Assembly (NCBI RefSeq): GCF_008123965.1 | Contig: NZ_VSTH01000079.1 | Span: 20,396-84,395, forward strand | Reading direction: 5' to 3' | Length of the DNA stretch: 64,000 nt | From: Bradyrhizobium hipponense | GTDB lineage: Bacteria; Pseudomonadota; Alphaproteobacteria; Rhizobiales; Xanthobacteraceae | Shown here: positions 43,711 to 51,948 of the stretch, piece by piece | Layout of the letters: every line of letters begins with the position of its first letter | Position numbering within the stretch: position 1 is the first letter of the stretch | Notes under the pieces: generated by a model | Told to the model about the DNA's origin: nothing | What the model saw: only the letters and a program-made list of their open reading frames with translations | Database searches by the model: none | Translations under genes and position numbers: made by a program

Positions 43711-44718
43711 GTGAATACGGATCGGCCGATCGTGGTGGCTGGCGCGGGCGCCATCGGCTGTCTCGTCGGCGGCATGCTGGCGGCCGGCGGTCGCCGCGTC
43801 GCGCTGCTGGTGCGGCCGCGGGTGAAGGCCGAGATCGAGCGGTTCGGCCTGCGGCTCACCGATTTCGACGGCTCCGAAAGGAAGCTCAGCGCCGGCCAGT
43901 TCGCGCTGTCTGAGAATCCCGCGATCTTGCACAGCGCCGGCATCGTGCTGGTCACGGTGAAGAGTGCCAATACTGCTGAAGTCGCGGATCAGATCGCGCA
44001 GCATGCGCCGGAGGATGCAATCATCGTGTCACTGCAAAACGGCGTCGGCAACGTCGCGGTTCTGCGCGAGCGCCTCGGTGGCCGGCGCGTGCTCGCCGGC
44101 ATGGTGCCGTTCAACGTGATCGCCATGGGCGAGGGCCGCTTCCATCGTTCGACCTCGGGCGACATCCATATCGGGGAAGACGAGGCGAATACGGCCGCGG
44201 CGCTCTCGGTGCCCGGTCTCACGATGCGCGCGAGCCGCGACATCACCGGCGTGCAATGGGGCAAGCTGATCATCAATTTGAACAACGCGCTCAGCGCCTT
44301 GTCCGACATGCCGCTGGCCGCGCAACTGGCGAACCGCGACTGGCGAACACTATTCGCCGACCAGATGGCGGAGGGGCTGGCCGCATTGAAGGCCGCGGGC
44401 ATCAATCCGGTCTCGGCGACGCCGATCCCAATGAGGTGGACGCCGACCTTGCTGAGATTGCCCGATGCGATTTTCAACCTGATCCTGGGGCGGACCATGA
44501 AGATCGATCCCGAGGCGCGTTCCTCGATGTGGCAGGATCTGAAGCAGGGCCGCAAGACCGAGATCGACTATCTCCAGGGCGCGGTTATTGCGCTTGCTGA
44601 GCAACACGAAGTCGCTGTGCCGCTGGTGCGCCGTATTGTTGCGCTGATCAAGGAAGCTGAAGCTGCGGGGAATGGGCCGCCCGGGCTGACGCCACAGCAG
44701 ATTCGGGGCGCGGCTTGA
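43711..44718 (+). CDS. 2-Dehydropantoate 2-reductase (ApbA/PanE) family protein
   Basis: A 335-residue NADPH-dependent reductase. The Rossmann motif is VVAGAGAIGCLVGGML, then VKSANTAEV and the SLQNGVGN block. The catalytic-Lys segment is QWGKLIINLNNALSAL. The C-terminal domain carries EIDYLQGAVI. The start is GTG at 43711. A second homologue is at 61562, so at least one may act on another 2-ketoacid rather than in pantothenate synthesis. Confidence 0.9.
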   Translation: MNTDRPIVVAGAGAIGCLVGGMLAAGGRRVALLVRPRVKAEIERFGLRLTDFDGSERKLSAGQFALSENPAILHSAGIVLVTVKSANTAEVADQIAQHAPEDAIIVSLQNGVGNVAVLRERLGGRRVLAGMVPFNVIAMGEGRFHRSTSGDIHIGEDEANTAAALSVPGLTMRASRDITGVQWGKLIINLNNALSALSDMPLAAQLANRDWRTLFADQMAEGLAALKAAGINPVSATPIPMRWTPTLLRLPDAIFNLILGRTMKIDPEARSSMWQDLKQGRKTEIDYLQGAVIALAEQHEVAVPLVRRIVALIKEAEAAGNGPPGLTPQQIRGAA

Positions 44719-44743
44719 CCGTGCCGTTTGATGGAGGAGCGCG

Positions 44744-44959
44744 ATGAGGCATTGTTTGATGATCGGGCTTGCGCTGATTGCGCTTTGTGGCGCCAGCAGA
44801 TTTGCCCAGGCGAGGCCGCCGACCGTCATGAACTCCCCTGGCTACGACGCGCGACTGCAGGAGAGTCGAAAGGCGCTGGGCAATTCATCCACGACAACAG
44901 CGCCGGCGAATGTGCCGGTTGCGACTCCCAAGCGCAGCAAGAAGAAGCACACGAACTGA
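44744..44959 (+). CDS. Small secreted basic protein (71 aa)
   Basis: A 71-residue protein with a signal peptide (MRHCLMIGLALIALCGASRFAQA), then a Ser/Thr/Pro region and a basic tail, PKRSKKKHTN. GGAGGAG lies just before the ATG at 44744. It follows the PanE-like gene by 25 bp and is probably co-transcribed. Function unknown. Confidence 0.72.
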   Translation: MRHCLMIGLALIALCGASRFAQARPPTVMNSPGYDARLQESRKALGNSSTTTAPANVPVATPKRSKKKHTN

Positions 44960-44988
44960 CGCGCGGCGCTCGACCCAACATCTTCCGC

Positions 44989-45143
44989 CGTCGTCCCGGA
45001 CAAGCGCGCCCAAAGCGCGCGCCGATCCGGGACCCATAACCACAGGGAGTGGTTTTGCGAAGACTCGTGGTTACGAGTCTCGCGCCAAACCCAATTTCGT
45101 GGCTATGGGTCCCGCATCGGCGCTTACGCTTGTCCGGGACGAC
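44989..45143. repeat. Dispersed inverted repeat, family C (long copy)
   Basis: CGTCGTCCCGGACAAGCGC at the left and GCGCTTACGCTTGTCCGGGA with GACGAC at the right, with GACCCATAACCAC/GTGGCTATGGGTC inside. It separates a plus-strand small gene from a convergent secreted-protein gene. It includes an extra inner palindrome around 45056-45081. Confidence 0.82.
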
Positions 45144-45164
45144 AGCGGAGTTTGCGGCCGCCGC

Positions 45165-45788
45165 TCACCCCTTCTTCGCCGGCTTGCCGGGCGCCGGGTT
45201 GAATATCTTCTTCAGCTCGTTCAATCCATCCGACAGCCGCGGCCATTCGCAGGAGAACGAGCCCTTGACGCAGGGCGTGCCCTTGGGCCGCGATCGCGCG
45301 TCGCCGGCCACCGCCTGCTGGACTTTCGGCCGTTCGACCGGCACGGGCACGCGCGCGACCTCGGTTCGCAAGGCGACCTGCTGGAGCTGTTGCTGCTCCT
45401 GCTGCTCGCGCTGCTGCCGCGCGGCCGCTTCCGCCACATTGCTGCGGCGCTGGTTGGCGAGATAGGCGGTGTAGGATTCGTCGATCTTCTTCTGCTCCCC
45501 CGGCGTCGGATTGGGCCCGGCGATGTCGAAGGTGCGATCCTGGAGGAAGTCGTAATAGCTGTAGCCGCCGCCTGCCTTGCGCCGGCCCGCGAACTTGGCA
45601 TTGCACTCGGCAAGCGCGGCCGTCTTTTCGGCCTTGGTCGCGGCTTTCTCGGCGGCGTCGGCGCATTCCTCGAAATCGACCGGCGCCCGCTTCCACCATT
45701 GGGCGTGGGCATGCGGCGGCGTCAGCAGAAAAGCCCCTGCTGCGACAACGGCAAGCGCCGCACGACGCGATGCAACTACGTCCGACAT
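45165..45788 (-). CDS. Secreted hypothetical protein with Gln-rich coiled coil
   Basis: A 207-residue predicted periplasmic protein: signal peptide (ALAVVAAGAFLLTPPHAHA), a Cys/Ala/Lys helical region, then the motif GGGYSYYDFLQDRTFDIAGP. A Gln/Glu-rich stretch predicted to be coiled coil follows (ARQQREQQEQQQLQQVALR), with a Pro-rich basic tail. Four Cys residues could pair in the periplasm. I recognise no family; start position uncertain. Confidence 0.7.
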   Translation of the reverse strand: MSDVVASRRAALAVVAAGAFLLTPPHAHAQWWKRAPVDFEECADAAEKAATKAEKTAALAECNAKFAGRRKAGGGYSYYDFLQDRTFDIAGPNPTPGEQKKIDESYTAYLANQRRSNVAEAAARQQREQQEQQQLQQVALRTEVARVPVPVERPKVQQAVAGDARSRPKGTPCVKGSFSCEWPRLSDGLNELKKIFNPAPGKPAKKG

Positions 45789-46035
45789 TCTACGAGAGCA
45801 TTCCTTGCGAAACTCAACCCCAACTGAGTCGAGTCGGATTTTTGCCCCTTTATCGCCAGCTTGTCACCCATGGAACCCATCAATTTCGCGTCCGTAATGC
45901 TGACATTTTTTGCTTGACGTGGCTCGGGAGTCACAGCGCCGGGCCGGCCGGCTGTTACACTTCGTTCCGCAAACGCCTCATATCGAGGTCACGCCTAGAA
46001 AACGAAGCGGAACGCCTGAGAAGGACCGAACGTTC

Positions 46036-46674
46036 ATGACGATCACCATCGCTGGCAACAGCGTGCCGAAACCGCCGGCCGATATCATAGAAGGGTTCAG
46101 GAACGCGCCGACCTCGATTATTTCCGATAATCTCGCCCGGCTGCCCGGCGCGGTGGGGCTAAAGCCCTATCATCGCGGCGGCAAGCTGGTGGGGACAGCG
46201 TTCACGGTGCGCACCCGTGCCGGCGATAATCTCGCCATCCACCGCGCGCTCGAGCTGGTCGGACCCGGCGATGTCATCGTGGTCGATGGCGGCGGCGACG
46301 AGACCCGGGCGCTGGTCGGCGAGATCATGAAGAACATCGCGCAGTGGCGCAAAGCGGAAGGCTATGTCATCGACGGCGCGATCCGGGACGTCGCGGCCTT
46401 CGCTGCGGACGACTTTCCCTGCTTCGCCCGTGCGGTGATTCACCGCGGCCCCTACAAGAACGGTCCCGGCGAGATCAACGTGCCTGTTACGATCGGCGGC
46501 AGCGTGATCTCGCCCGGTGACATCGTGGTGGGCGACGAGGACGGCGTTGTGTCGTTTTCTGCCGCCGGCGCCGCGGCGCTGCTGGAGGCGGTGCGCGCCC
46601 AAATCATGCGCGAGGAGGAAACGCTGAAGGCGATCCGCGAGGGCCGTTACCAGGGCTCGTATGGGAAGTCATAA
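46036..46674 (+). CDS. RraA-like aldolase/decarboxylase family protein
   Basis: A 212-residue RraA/HMG-aldolase-fold protein. The substrate-binding motif is GDVIVVDGGGDETRALVG, and the metal motif is VIDGAIRDVAAFA, with the conserved R-D. GDIVVGDEDGVV near the C-terminus is also typical. Members act as 4-hydroxy-4-methyl-2-oxoglutarate or 4-carboxy-4-hydroxy-2-oxoadipate aldolase at the end of protocatechuate or gallate meta-cleavage, or bind RNase E. The start is at 46036; upstream frame content is not conserved. A catabolic role is a guess from the window's theme. Confidence 0.88.
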   Translation: MTITIAGNSVPKPPADIIEGFRNAPTSIISDNLARLPGAVGLKPYHRGGKLVGTAFTVRTRAGDNLAIHRALELVGPGDVIVVDGGGDETRALVGEIMKNIAQWRKAEGYVIDGAIRDVAAFAADDFPCFARAVIHRGPYKNGPGEINVPVTIGGSVISPGDIVVGDEDGVVSFSAAGAAALLEAVRAQIMREEETLKAIREGRYQGSYGKS

Positions 46675-46811
46675 TCAGACGGAAGGCCTGGGTCAAAGCG
46701 ATGGCCAAGTGAATTGCAAAACGAAGCCGTTCGCTGCTGCTTTCGCGAGCGATTTCACAACGTTTGTTTCGGCCGAAGCTATCTCATTTTTCTTATGCTG
46801 GGTTATTCCAA

Positions 46812-47735
46812 GTGACGAAGAATTGCGCGTTCATCCTGCCTTGCATTCTCCTTCTGCTGGTCTCTGGAGACAACGAGGTCGGTTCATTGATGTTGCGGCC
46901 CATCCGCGCATCAATGCACACCTACGATGGCCATGAGGCCATCAACAATCGTTCCATCCAGCCGATTGCCGCTGTTGCCCCGGCCGAGAGAAGCCGGGGA
47001 ATAACGGAAGACGCGTACGCAAAGGCCAATGGTCTCTCCCCGGACGCAGTTAAAAGTCGTTTCGCGGCAAGTGGAGTCCTGCGATGTCCTGGTGGAGATA
47101 GCAGCGCTCAGGTGACTGGAGCGCGCGACGTGATCACGGCGGCGGCTCACGCGTTTCGGGACGCTTGCAAACGCCATACGTCACCTGACAAGTGTACATT
47201 CGAGTACTATCTGGGAGCGGAGAAGCGGACCGTTCCTTTGTCGGCGACCCTATGGATGGGCACATGCGTTGAGAGTGCGCCGAGGGCGATTGTCAGCGAT
47301 TGGGCAGTCGCAAAACTCGAGTTTCCCGCAGAGGTGACGCCTTACGAGATCTATGAACGGACCGAAATTTTGGTCGAGTTGGAGCGTGTCCTGGCGATTG
47401 TCGGTTACGACATTGAAGCCACAGGAAAGACAGACAAGTACGGGCCGTTCAACAAGACGGTACAGGAGTGTCAAATACGCGACGTAAGGGACTGGTCGAT
47501 ATTTGAAACCAACTGCGAGTTCACAGTTGGGGCATCAGGCAGCGCCCTGTTTCGTCGGATGGGCAGTCGAATGACCTTGTTCGGCGTCCTTAATGGAGAC
47601 TATCGAGATAAACACTATTGTCCACGAGGCGGCTGCGAGTTCAAGAGTCGGGAATGGTCGAGTGTGTACGTTACCTTGAAGGGTGAGTTCAAAGACCAGC
47701 TTCTTGCTGCCGTAAGCCTGTCTGCAGCAAAATAA
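46812..47735 (+). CDS. Trypsin-like serine protease, divergent, secreted
   Basis: A protein of about 307 residues with a signal-like N-terminus (TKNCAFILPCILLLLVSG). A possible catalytic triad is His in ARDVITAAAHAF (H113), Asp in SDWAVAKL (D163) and Ser in VGASGSALF (S242). Several Cys pairs fit an exported protease. The base composition is visibly lower in GC than neighbouring genes, and codon use is less biased, suggesting recent acquisition. The GTG start at 46812 is chosen for the signal peptide; the frame is open from a TTG at 46764. No ribosome site is clear. Confidence 0.68.
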   Translation: MTKNCAFILPCILLLLVSGDNEVGSLMLRPIRASMHTYDGHEAINNRSIQPIAAVAPAERSRGITEDAYAKANGLSPDAVKSRFAASGVLRCPGGDSSAQVTGARDVITAAAHAFRDACKRHTSPDKCTFEYYLGAEKRTVPLSATLWMGTCVESAPRAIVSDWAVAKLEFPAEVTPYEIYERTEILVELERVLAIVGYDIEATGKTDKYGPFNKTVQECQIRDVRDWSIFETNCEFTVGASGSALFRRMGSRMTLFGVLNGDYRDKHYCPRGGCEFKSREWSSVYVTLKGEFKDQLLAAVSLSAAK

Positions 47736-47755
47736 GACGTAGAAGGGAGGACGGC

Positions 47756-47975
47756 GTGAGCCAGAGAGACGAATTCCACAATCTCGACAATGCCGAGAAC
47801 GGCCTGTTTCGCGAACTCGCGGCGGGGGGTGACCACGCGCATCTTCGCCGGCGAGCAGGCGATGCTGTCGGTGGTGACGCTGGCGCCACACGCGCAAGGC
47901 GCACACTGCATCATCATCCCGAGGAGCAGTGGGGCGTGCTGCTCGACGGCTCGGCGATCCGCGTCATGACAGGTC
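47756..47975 (+). pseudogene. Degenerate cupin-domain gene
   Basis: Starts with GTG after a good GGGAGG site and reads DEFHNLDNAENGLFRELAAG. It then shifts frame at a G6 tract (47824-47829). The other phase continues as VTTRIFAGEQAMLSVVTLAP; a second shift near 47895-47905 returns to LHHHPEEQWGVLLDGSAIRV, which is a cupin metal-site strand. Similarity ends abruptly at about 47975. At least two frame changes and a truncation make this a relic rather than a gene. Confidence 0.65.
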
Positions 47976-48026
47976 TCCTCCCGGGATTGCCATCCCAGGT
48001 CCGGTGCGCTCGCGCGGGCTTGAGCG

Positions 48027-48320
48027 TCAGAGCATCTTGCCGACGATCTTTGTCATATCTGCTGCCGAAAACGCGCGCAGCGTTTCCGTGCGGACATTGC
48101 CGAGTGCGCTGAGACTAAGGCTGAGCGACATCGCGGCAGCCTCATCCGGAGCCTCGAGAACGGTCACAATGTCATACCGTCCTTGCGTCCAGACGATCTC
48201 TTTCACGGTCACGCCGAATGTTTTGGCCATCTCCTTGAAGGCCTCGGCCCGCTTCGGCGAGTCCTTGACGTTCCGGACTCCCTGATCAGTGAAGTTTCCC
48301 AGCACGACATAGGTCACCAT
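48027..48320 (-). CDS. GYD-domain protein
   Basis: A 97-residue protein, TYVVLGNFTDQGVRNVKDSP at the N-terminus, then WTQGRYDIVTVLEAPDEAAA, the GYD-family core (here GRYD). Members form small ferredoxin-like-fold multimers of unknown role. AGGGAGGA lies before the ATG at 48320; the extra upstream residues in the open frame are not conserved. Confidence 0.88.
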   Translation of the reverse strand: MVTYVVLGNFTDQGVRNVKDSPKRAEAFKEMAKTFGVTVKEIVWTQGRYDIVTVLEAPDEAAAMSLSLSLSALGNVRTETLRAFSAADMTKIVGKML

Positions 48321-48458
48321 GGTCGTCCTCCCTGGTTGGAACCCAGATAGAATTCTCGCTCGAGGAAACCGCACCGAGTTTGCCACAACGGCCGAGACAT
48401 CGCTACTTGCGCGTTGGGAGCGTCAGTGGACGTGACTTATTTGTCAGGACAATTTCGG

Positions 48459-48809
48459 TCAGGACAACGGCCGGGCAAAACTGAGCTCGTGACCATCGAG
48501 GTCAGTGAGATGAAAGTAGCGCTCGCCCCATTCGGCATCGCGTGGCGTGGTGCTCGGCTGCCATCCGGCTGCGAGCGCGCGTTCGTAGAGCGCGTCGACG
48601 TCGGCGACGTAGAAGATGACGCGTCCCCACCAGGACCAGCGCTTGTCCGGCTGCACAGTCAGATTGAGATAACCCGTGCCGGCGCGAAAGCTCGTGAACG
48701 GGGCAGCCTCACCGCCGTGCAGGATCTCGAATCCAAGCGAGCGGTAGAAGTGCACGGCACGACGCATGTCGTGGATGGCGAGAGTGATGGCGCTGATGCC
48801 CTCGATCAT
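48459..48809 (-). CDS. Glyoxalase/bleomycin-resistance (VOC) family protein
   Basis: A 116-residue single VOC module pair: AITLAIHDMRRAVHFYRSLG at the N-terminus, IFYVADVDALYERALAAGW in the middle, and the C-terminal strand YFHLTDLDGHELSFARPL with a potential metal Glu. AGGAGC precedes the ATG. The substrate is unknown; such small stand-alone proteins may be lyases or antibiotic-binding proteins. Confidence 0.88.
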   Translation of the reverse strand: MIEGISAITLAIHDMRRAVHFYRSLGFEILHGGEAAPFTSFRAGTGYLNLTVQPDKRWSWWGRVIFYVADVDALYERALAAGWQPSTTPRDAEWGERYFHLTDLDGHELSFARPLS

Positions 48810-48970
48810 GATGGCGGCTCCTAACCAGAGTTTGGGCTCGAAGCCGATTGTACAGCCGCCAAGTGCAGGTTGACGATGAGCCGAGCGGCAGATTGCCGGC
48901 CCGCCTTGCGGCTGGCGAACTGCATCCTGCTCTGCTATGAGGGGGCCGAATCCGTACGCGCGGGTTCCGC

Positions 48971-49047
48971 GGTCCCGTAGCTCAGCCGGATAGAGCGACG
49001 GTTTCCTAAACCGTAGGTCGGAAGTTCGAGTCTTCCCGGGATCGCCA
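48971..49047 (+). tRNA. tRNA-Arg (anticodon CCT)
   Basis: A complete 77-nt cloverleaf. The acceptor arm is GGTCCCG with CGGGATC (one G-T pair), the D arm is GCTCAGCCGGATAGAGC, and the anticodon stem CGGTT/AACCG holds the loop with CCT. The T arm contains GTTCGAGTC, and the CCA end is encoded (49045-49047). It reads AGG codons. No duplicate of its 3' end is seen in the window, so no integrated element is indicated here. Confidence 0.95.
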
Positions 49048-49190
49048 ATATCCTCGCCATTTTCTCATGGGCAATCGTCGTGGATTGCCACGCTCATCGG
49101 CGCAAAAATTGCTAGAAGCGTCACGCTTCCTTCCTTGCTGGCCCGGCTGACATGCCCGCCGCGCCTCACTGCCCACATCCGGAGACGACA

Positions 49191-50330
49191 ATGCCTTTCG
49201 ACTTGATCCTGCGCGGGGGGCGAGTGATCGACCCGTCCCAGAAGCTCGATGCCGTGACCGATGTCGCCTTTGCCGGCGGCAAGGTCGCTGCGGTCGGCAG
49301 TGGGCTCAAGGCGGATCCGGGCACGGAGGTGCGCGACGTCTCGCAGCTGATCGTGACGCCGGGTCTGATCGATCTCCACACTCACGTCTATTGGGGCGGC
49401 ACCTCGCTCGGCATCGATGCCGAGGAGTTTTGCCGCACTTCCGGCGTTACCACCGCGGTCGATACCGGCAGTGCCGGCCCGGGCAATTTTGCCGGCTTCC
49501 GCAAGCACGTGATCGAGCCGAGCCAGGTCCGCATCCTCGCGTACTTGCACGTCTCGCATGCCGGCATCTTCGGCTTCTCGCACCGGATCATGGTCGGCGA
49601 GAGCGAGGAACTGCGGCTGATGAATCCGATCGATGCGGCCAAGGTGGCCGATGAGAACCGCGACCTCATTGTCGGCATCAAGGTGCGCGTCGGCCTGCAC
49701 GCCTCGGGCACGTCGGGGATCGTGCCGCTCGATATCGCGCTCGAGGTCGCAAATGAGGTTGGCATGCCCTTGATGGCGCATATCGACCATCCGCCGCCGA
49801 GCTACGAAGACGTGCTGGCGCGCCTGCGCCCCGGCGACGTGCTCACCCACGCGTTCCGACCATTTCCCAACACGCCAGCGACCGCGCAAGGCACGGTGAA
49901 GAGGGCGGTGCTGGATGCGCGCGAGCGCGGCGTGCTGTTCGACATCGGCCACGGCAAGGGCTCGTTCGCCTTCAAGACCGCGCGCGCGATGCTCGCCAAC
50001 GGATTTTATCCGGACACGATTTCCTCCGACATCCATCTGCTCTGCATTGATGGCCCGGCCTTCGACCAAGTGACAACCATGTCGAAATTCCTGTGCATGG
50101 GCATGAAGCTGTCGGATGTGATTGCCGCATCGACTGTGAATGCGGCCATGGCGCTGCGGCGTCCCGAGCTCGGCAGCCTCAAACCGGGCTGCGTCGGCGA
50201 CGCCACGCTGATCTCGGTGAGGGAAGGCCAGTTCGATTATGAGGACGTCGTCGGCGAGCACCTGATCGGCGACCGCAAGATCGTCTCCGAAGGTGTCGTC
50301 ATCGGCGGCCGCTGGTGGCATCCAAACTGA
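49191..50330 (+). CDS. Amidohydrolase/deacetylase family metallohydrolase
   Basis: A 379-residue TIM-barrel metal-dependent hydrolase. The metal motif is IDLHTHVYWGG, a candidate carboxylated Lys is in GIKVRVGLHASG, the next His pair is in MAHIDHPPP, and the Asp loop contains DIHLLCIDGPAF. The N- and C-terminal beta-sandwich halves are intact (DLILRGGRVIDPSQ start; LISVREGQFDYED near the end). The substrate class (N-acyl amino acid or cyclic amide) is not fixed by sequence. GGAGACG precedes the ATG at 49191. Confidence 0.9.
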   Translation: MPFDLILRGGRVIDPSQKLDAVTDVAFAGGKVAAVGSGLKADPGTEVRDVSQLIVTPGLIDLHTHVYWGGTSLGIDAEEFCRTSGVTTAVDTGSAGPGNFAGFRKHVIEPSQVRILAYLHVSHAGIFGFSHRIMVGESEELRLMNPIDAAKVADENRDLIVGIKVRVGLHASGTSGIVPLDIALEVANEVGMPLMAHIDHPPPSYEDVLARLRPGDVLTHAFRPFPNTPATAQGTVKRAVLDARERGVLFDIGHGKGSFAFKTARAMLANGFYPDTISSDIHLLCIDGPAFDQVTTMSKFLCMGMKLSDVIAASTVNAAMALRRPELGSLKPGCVGDATLISVREGQFDYEDVVGEHLIGDRKIVSEGVVIGGRWWHPN

Positions 50331-50334
50331 TCGG

Positions 50335-50940
50335 CTAACCCTGCTCGCGATAAAATTGCAGCAGGCGCTCGCCTTCCGGCGAGAGCCACTCGGGTGCGCC
50401 CGTGATGTACCCCTCGACGTGGCTGCTCGATCCGACCAGATAGGTGATGGGCATGCCGGCGAGGGGGAACATCGCGGTGGATGCTTCGGCGGCTGCGCCG
50501 TAGGCGTCGACGTAGCAGGCGAGGTCTTGGACAGACAGGCCGCTCAGAAACGTCCGGATCTTGCGGAGATCCCTGGTGTCGGTGCAGATCGCGATGACGT
50601 CGAGCCGGTCGGGCCGCGATCGCGCCAGGCTTGCGAGCGCAGGCAGGTCGAGCCGGCAGGCCGCGCACCATGTCGCCCAGAAATTGACAAGGGTAATGCG
50701 TCCCGGCTTCGCTGCCACCACGGCATCCCTGCCATTGAGGTCCTGAAGGCGAAGCTGCGGCATCGGCGCGCGGGGCCGGACCACCGTGAACTGGTTGCGG
50801 CCGGCCTCGAACACCGGCGGCCACGACGACGCGGCTGCTTTCGCGCCGCTTGCGTCCAGGGAAACCAGAAGCGCCGGCGCTGCCATCAGGATCGATCGCC
50901 TCGACAGCACCGCAATGTCGTCGCGCGTCCCGTCACGCAT
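50335..50940 (-). CDS. TlpA-like thioredoxin-fold protein
   Basis: A 201-residue exported thioredoxin-family protein. The N-terminus has a twin-Arg-like signal (SRRSILMAAPALLVSLDASG). The active site is WATWCAACRLDLPAL (C-x-x-C), and the cis-Pro segment is AGMPITYLVG. It would act as a periplasmic thiol-disulfide reductant. Its start lies inside the DsrE-like gene (8-bp overlap), making a three-gene operon with DoxX upstream. Confidence 0.88.
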   Translation of the reverse strand: MRDGTRDDIAVLSRRSILMAAPALLVSLDASGAKAAASSWPPVFEAGRNQFTVVRPRAPMPQLRLQDLNGRDAVVAAKPGRITLVNFWATWCAACRLDLPALASLARSRPDRLDVIAICTDTRDLRKIRTFLSGLSVQDLACYVDAYGAAAEASTAMFPLAGMPITYLVGSSSHVEGYITGAPEWLSPEGERLLQFYREQG

Positions 50941-51400
50941 GAATATAGGCCCAGCCCTTGAGTTGCAGATCGACCACGCGGCCGATACCGAAGGGGACGA
51001 GGCTGGCGCCTGATATCAGCGGAATCGAGACCTGCTCCCTGGCTTCCGCGATCGCCTTGGATGAGGCGCACATGCTGTAAGTGAGATTAGGCAGCGACTG
51101 GTGCAGCGTCGCGAGCGGTTCGGCGAGCGTAGACCTGTCGGCGCGGAACAGGTCGATGCCCTTGCCATTGGCGATGACCTCGATCAGCAACTTTGCGCCT
51201 TTGTCGGCAAAGTGCCTGGCGAGGTTGGCGGAGTAGCTGACGGCGTGTCCCATGACATAGGGTTCGTTGCTGTCGATCAGGATCGCGACGCCGTCGACAA
51301 GACGATCGTCCTTGGCTGCGGCGGCGCCACCCGCGGTGAGGATCGACGCCCCGGCGAGCAGGCCCCTGCGCGACCATCCGTTGATCGAGGTCATCGGCAT
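50933..51400 (-). CDS. DsrE/DsrF-like exported protein
   Basis: A 155-residue protein with a twin-Arg signal (WSRRGLLAGASILTAGGAAAA) and a DsrE fold: VDGVAILIDSNEPYVMGHAV, then KGAKLLIEVIANGKGID, and SMCASSKAIAEAREQVSI with a candidate reactive Cys. DsrE-like proteins carry sulfur or bind small ligands. GGGAGTGC lies before the ATG at 51400. Co-transcribed with the DoxX-like and TlpA-like genes. Confidence 0.85.
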   Translation of the reverse strand: MPMTSINGWSRRGLLAGASILTAGGAAAAKDDRLVDGVAILIDSNEPYVMGHAVSYSANLARHFADKGAKLLIEVIANGKGIDLFRADRSTLAEPLATLHQSLPNLTYSMCASSKAIAEAREQVSIPLISGASLVPFGIGRVVDLQLKGWAYIHA

Positions 51401-51413
51401 GCACTCCCGCAGA

Positions 51414-51842
51414 TCAAAACTGCCGTGGCACGATCGGCGCCTTGCGGCCACGCCCCCAGAACACGAACAGCGCGAGCGCCAGCAGCAGGAGATTGACCGG
51501 CGTGACCTCAGCCTCGCCGCGCGAGATGTGGAAGACCATCGCAAAGACCTGCAGCACGCCGCAGCCGAGCGCAGCCAGCACCGTCAGCCGCGGCAGGATC
51601 CGCGTCAGTGCCGGCAACAGGATGCCGATCCCGCCGGCGAGATCGACCAGGCCGACGGCGCGAACGAACGCTTCGGAGTACTGGCCGGCCCAGGGCATCA
51701 TCGCTGCAAGCTGGGGAATGGGCGCGAGCAGCTTGACCAGTCCGGCAGAGGCGAAGGCCAAGAAGATCAGGGCCTGGGCGGCCCAGAGGCCGATCCGAAG
51801 GGCCCGGCCGGGCGGGGTGGTTTCGATCGCGGTGGCGGACAT
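51414..51842 (-). CDS. DoxX-family membrane protein
   Basis: A 142-residue inner-membrane protein with four hydrophobic helices: IGLWAAQALIFLAFASAGLV, AVGLVDLAGGIGILLPAL, LTVLAALGCGVLQVFAMVFH and PVNLLLLALALFVFW. The first helix and SAGLVKLLAP are the DoxX signature. DoxX proteins are linked to thiosulfate:quinone oxidation or thiol stress. AGGAGC lies before the ATG at 51842. It heads an operon with DsrE-like and TlpA-like proteins and is divergent from a LysR gene. Confidence 0.88.
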   Translation of the reverse strand: MSATAIETTPPGRALRIGLWAAQALIFLAFASAGLVKLLAPIPQLAAMMPWAGQYSEAFVRAVGLVDLAGGIGILLPALTRILPRLTVLAALGCGVLQVFAMVFHISRGEAEVTPVNLLLLALALFVFWGRGRKAPIVPRQF

Positions 51843-51948
51843 GGTGTGCTCCTGACAGTTGAAGGTCGCCACCATCTGATAGTTTCACCATCCTTGATCA
51901 TTATGCGTTATGGGATACGTTCATTTCCTGTATGTTGATGATGCTCCT

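Noticed and set aside
48971..49047. tRNA-Arg as an integration site of a genomic island
   Set aside because: No integrase gene and no second copy of the tRNA 3' end was found in the window.
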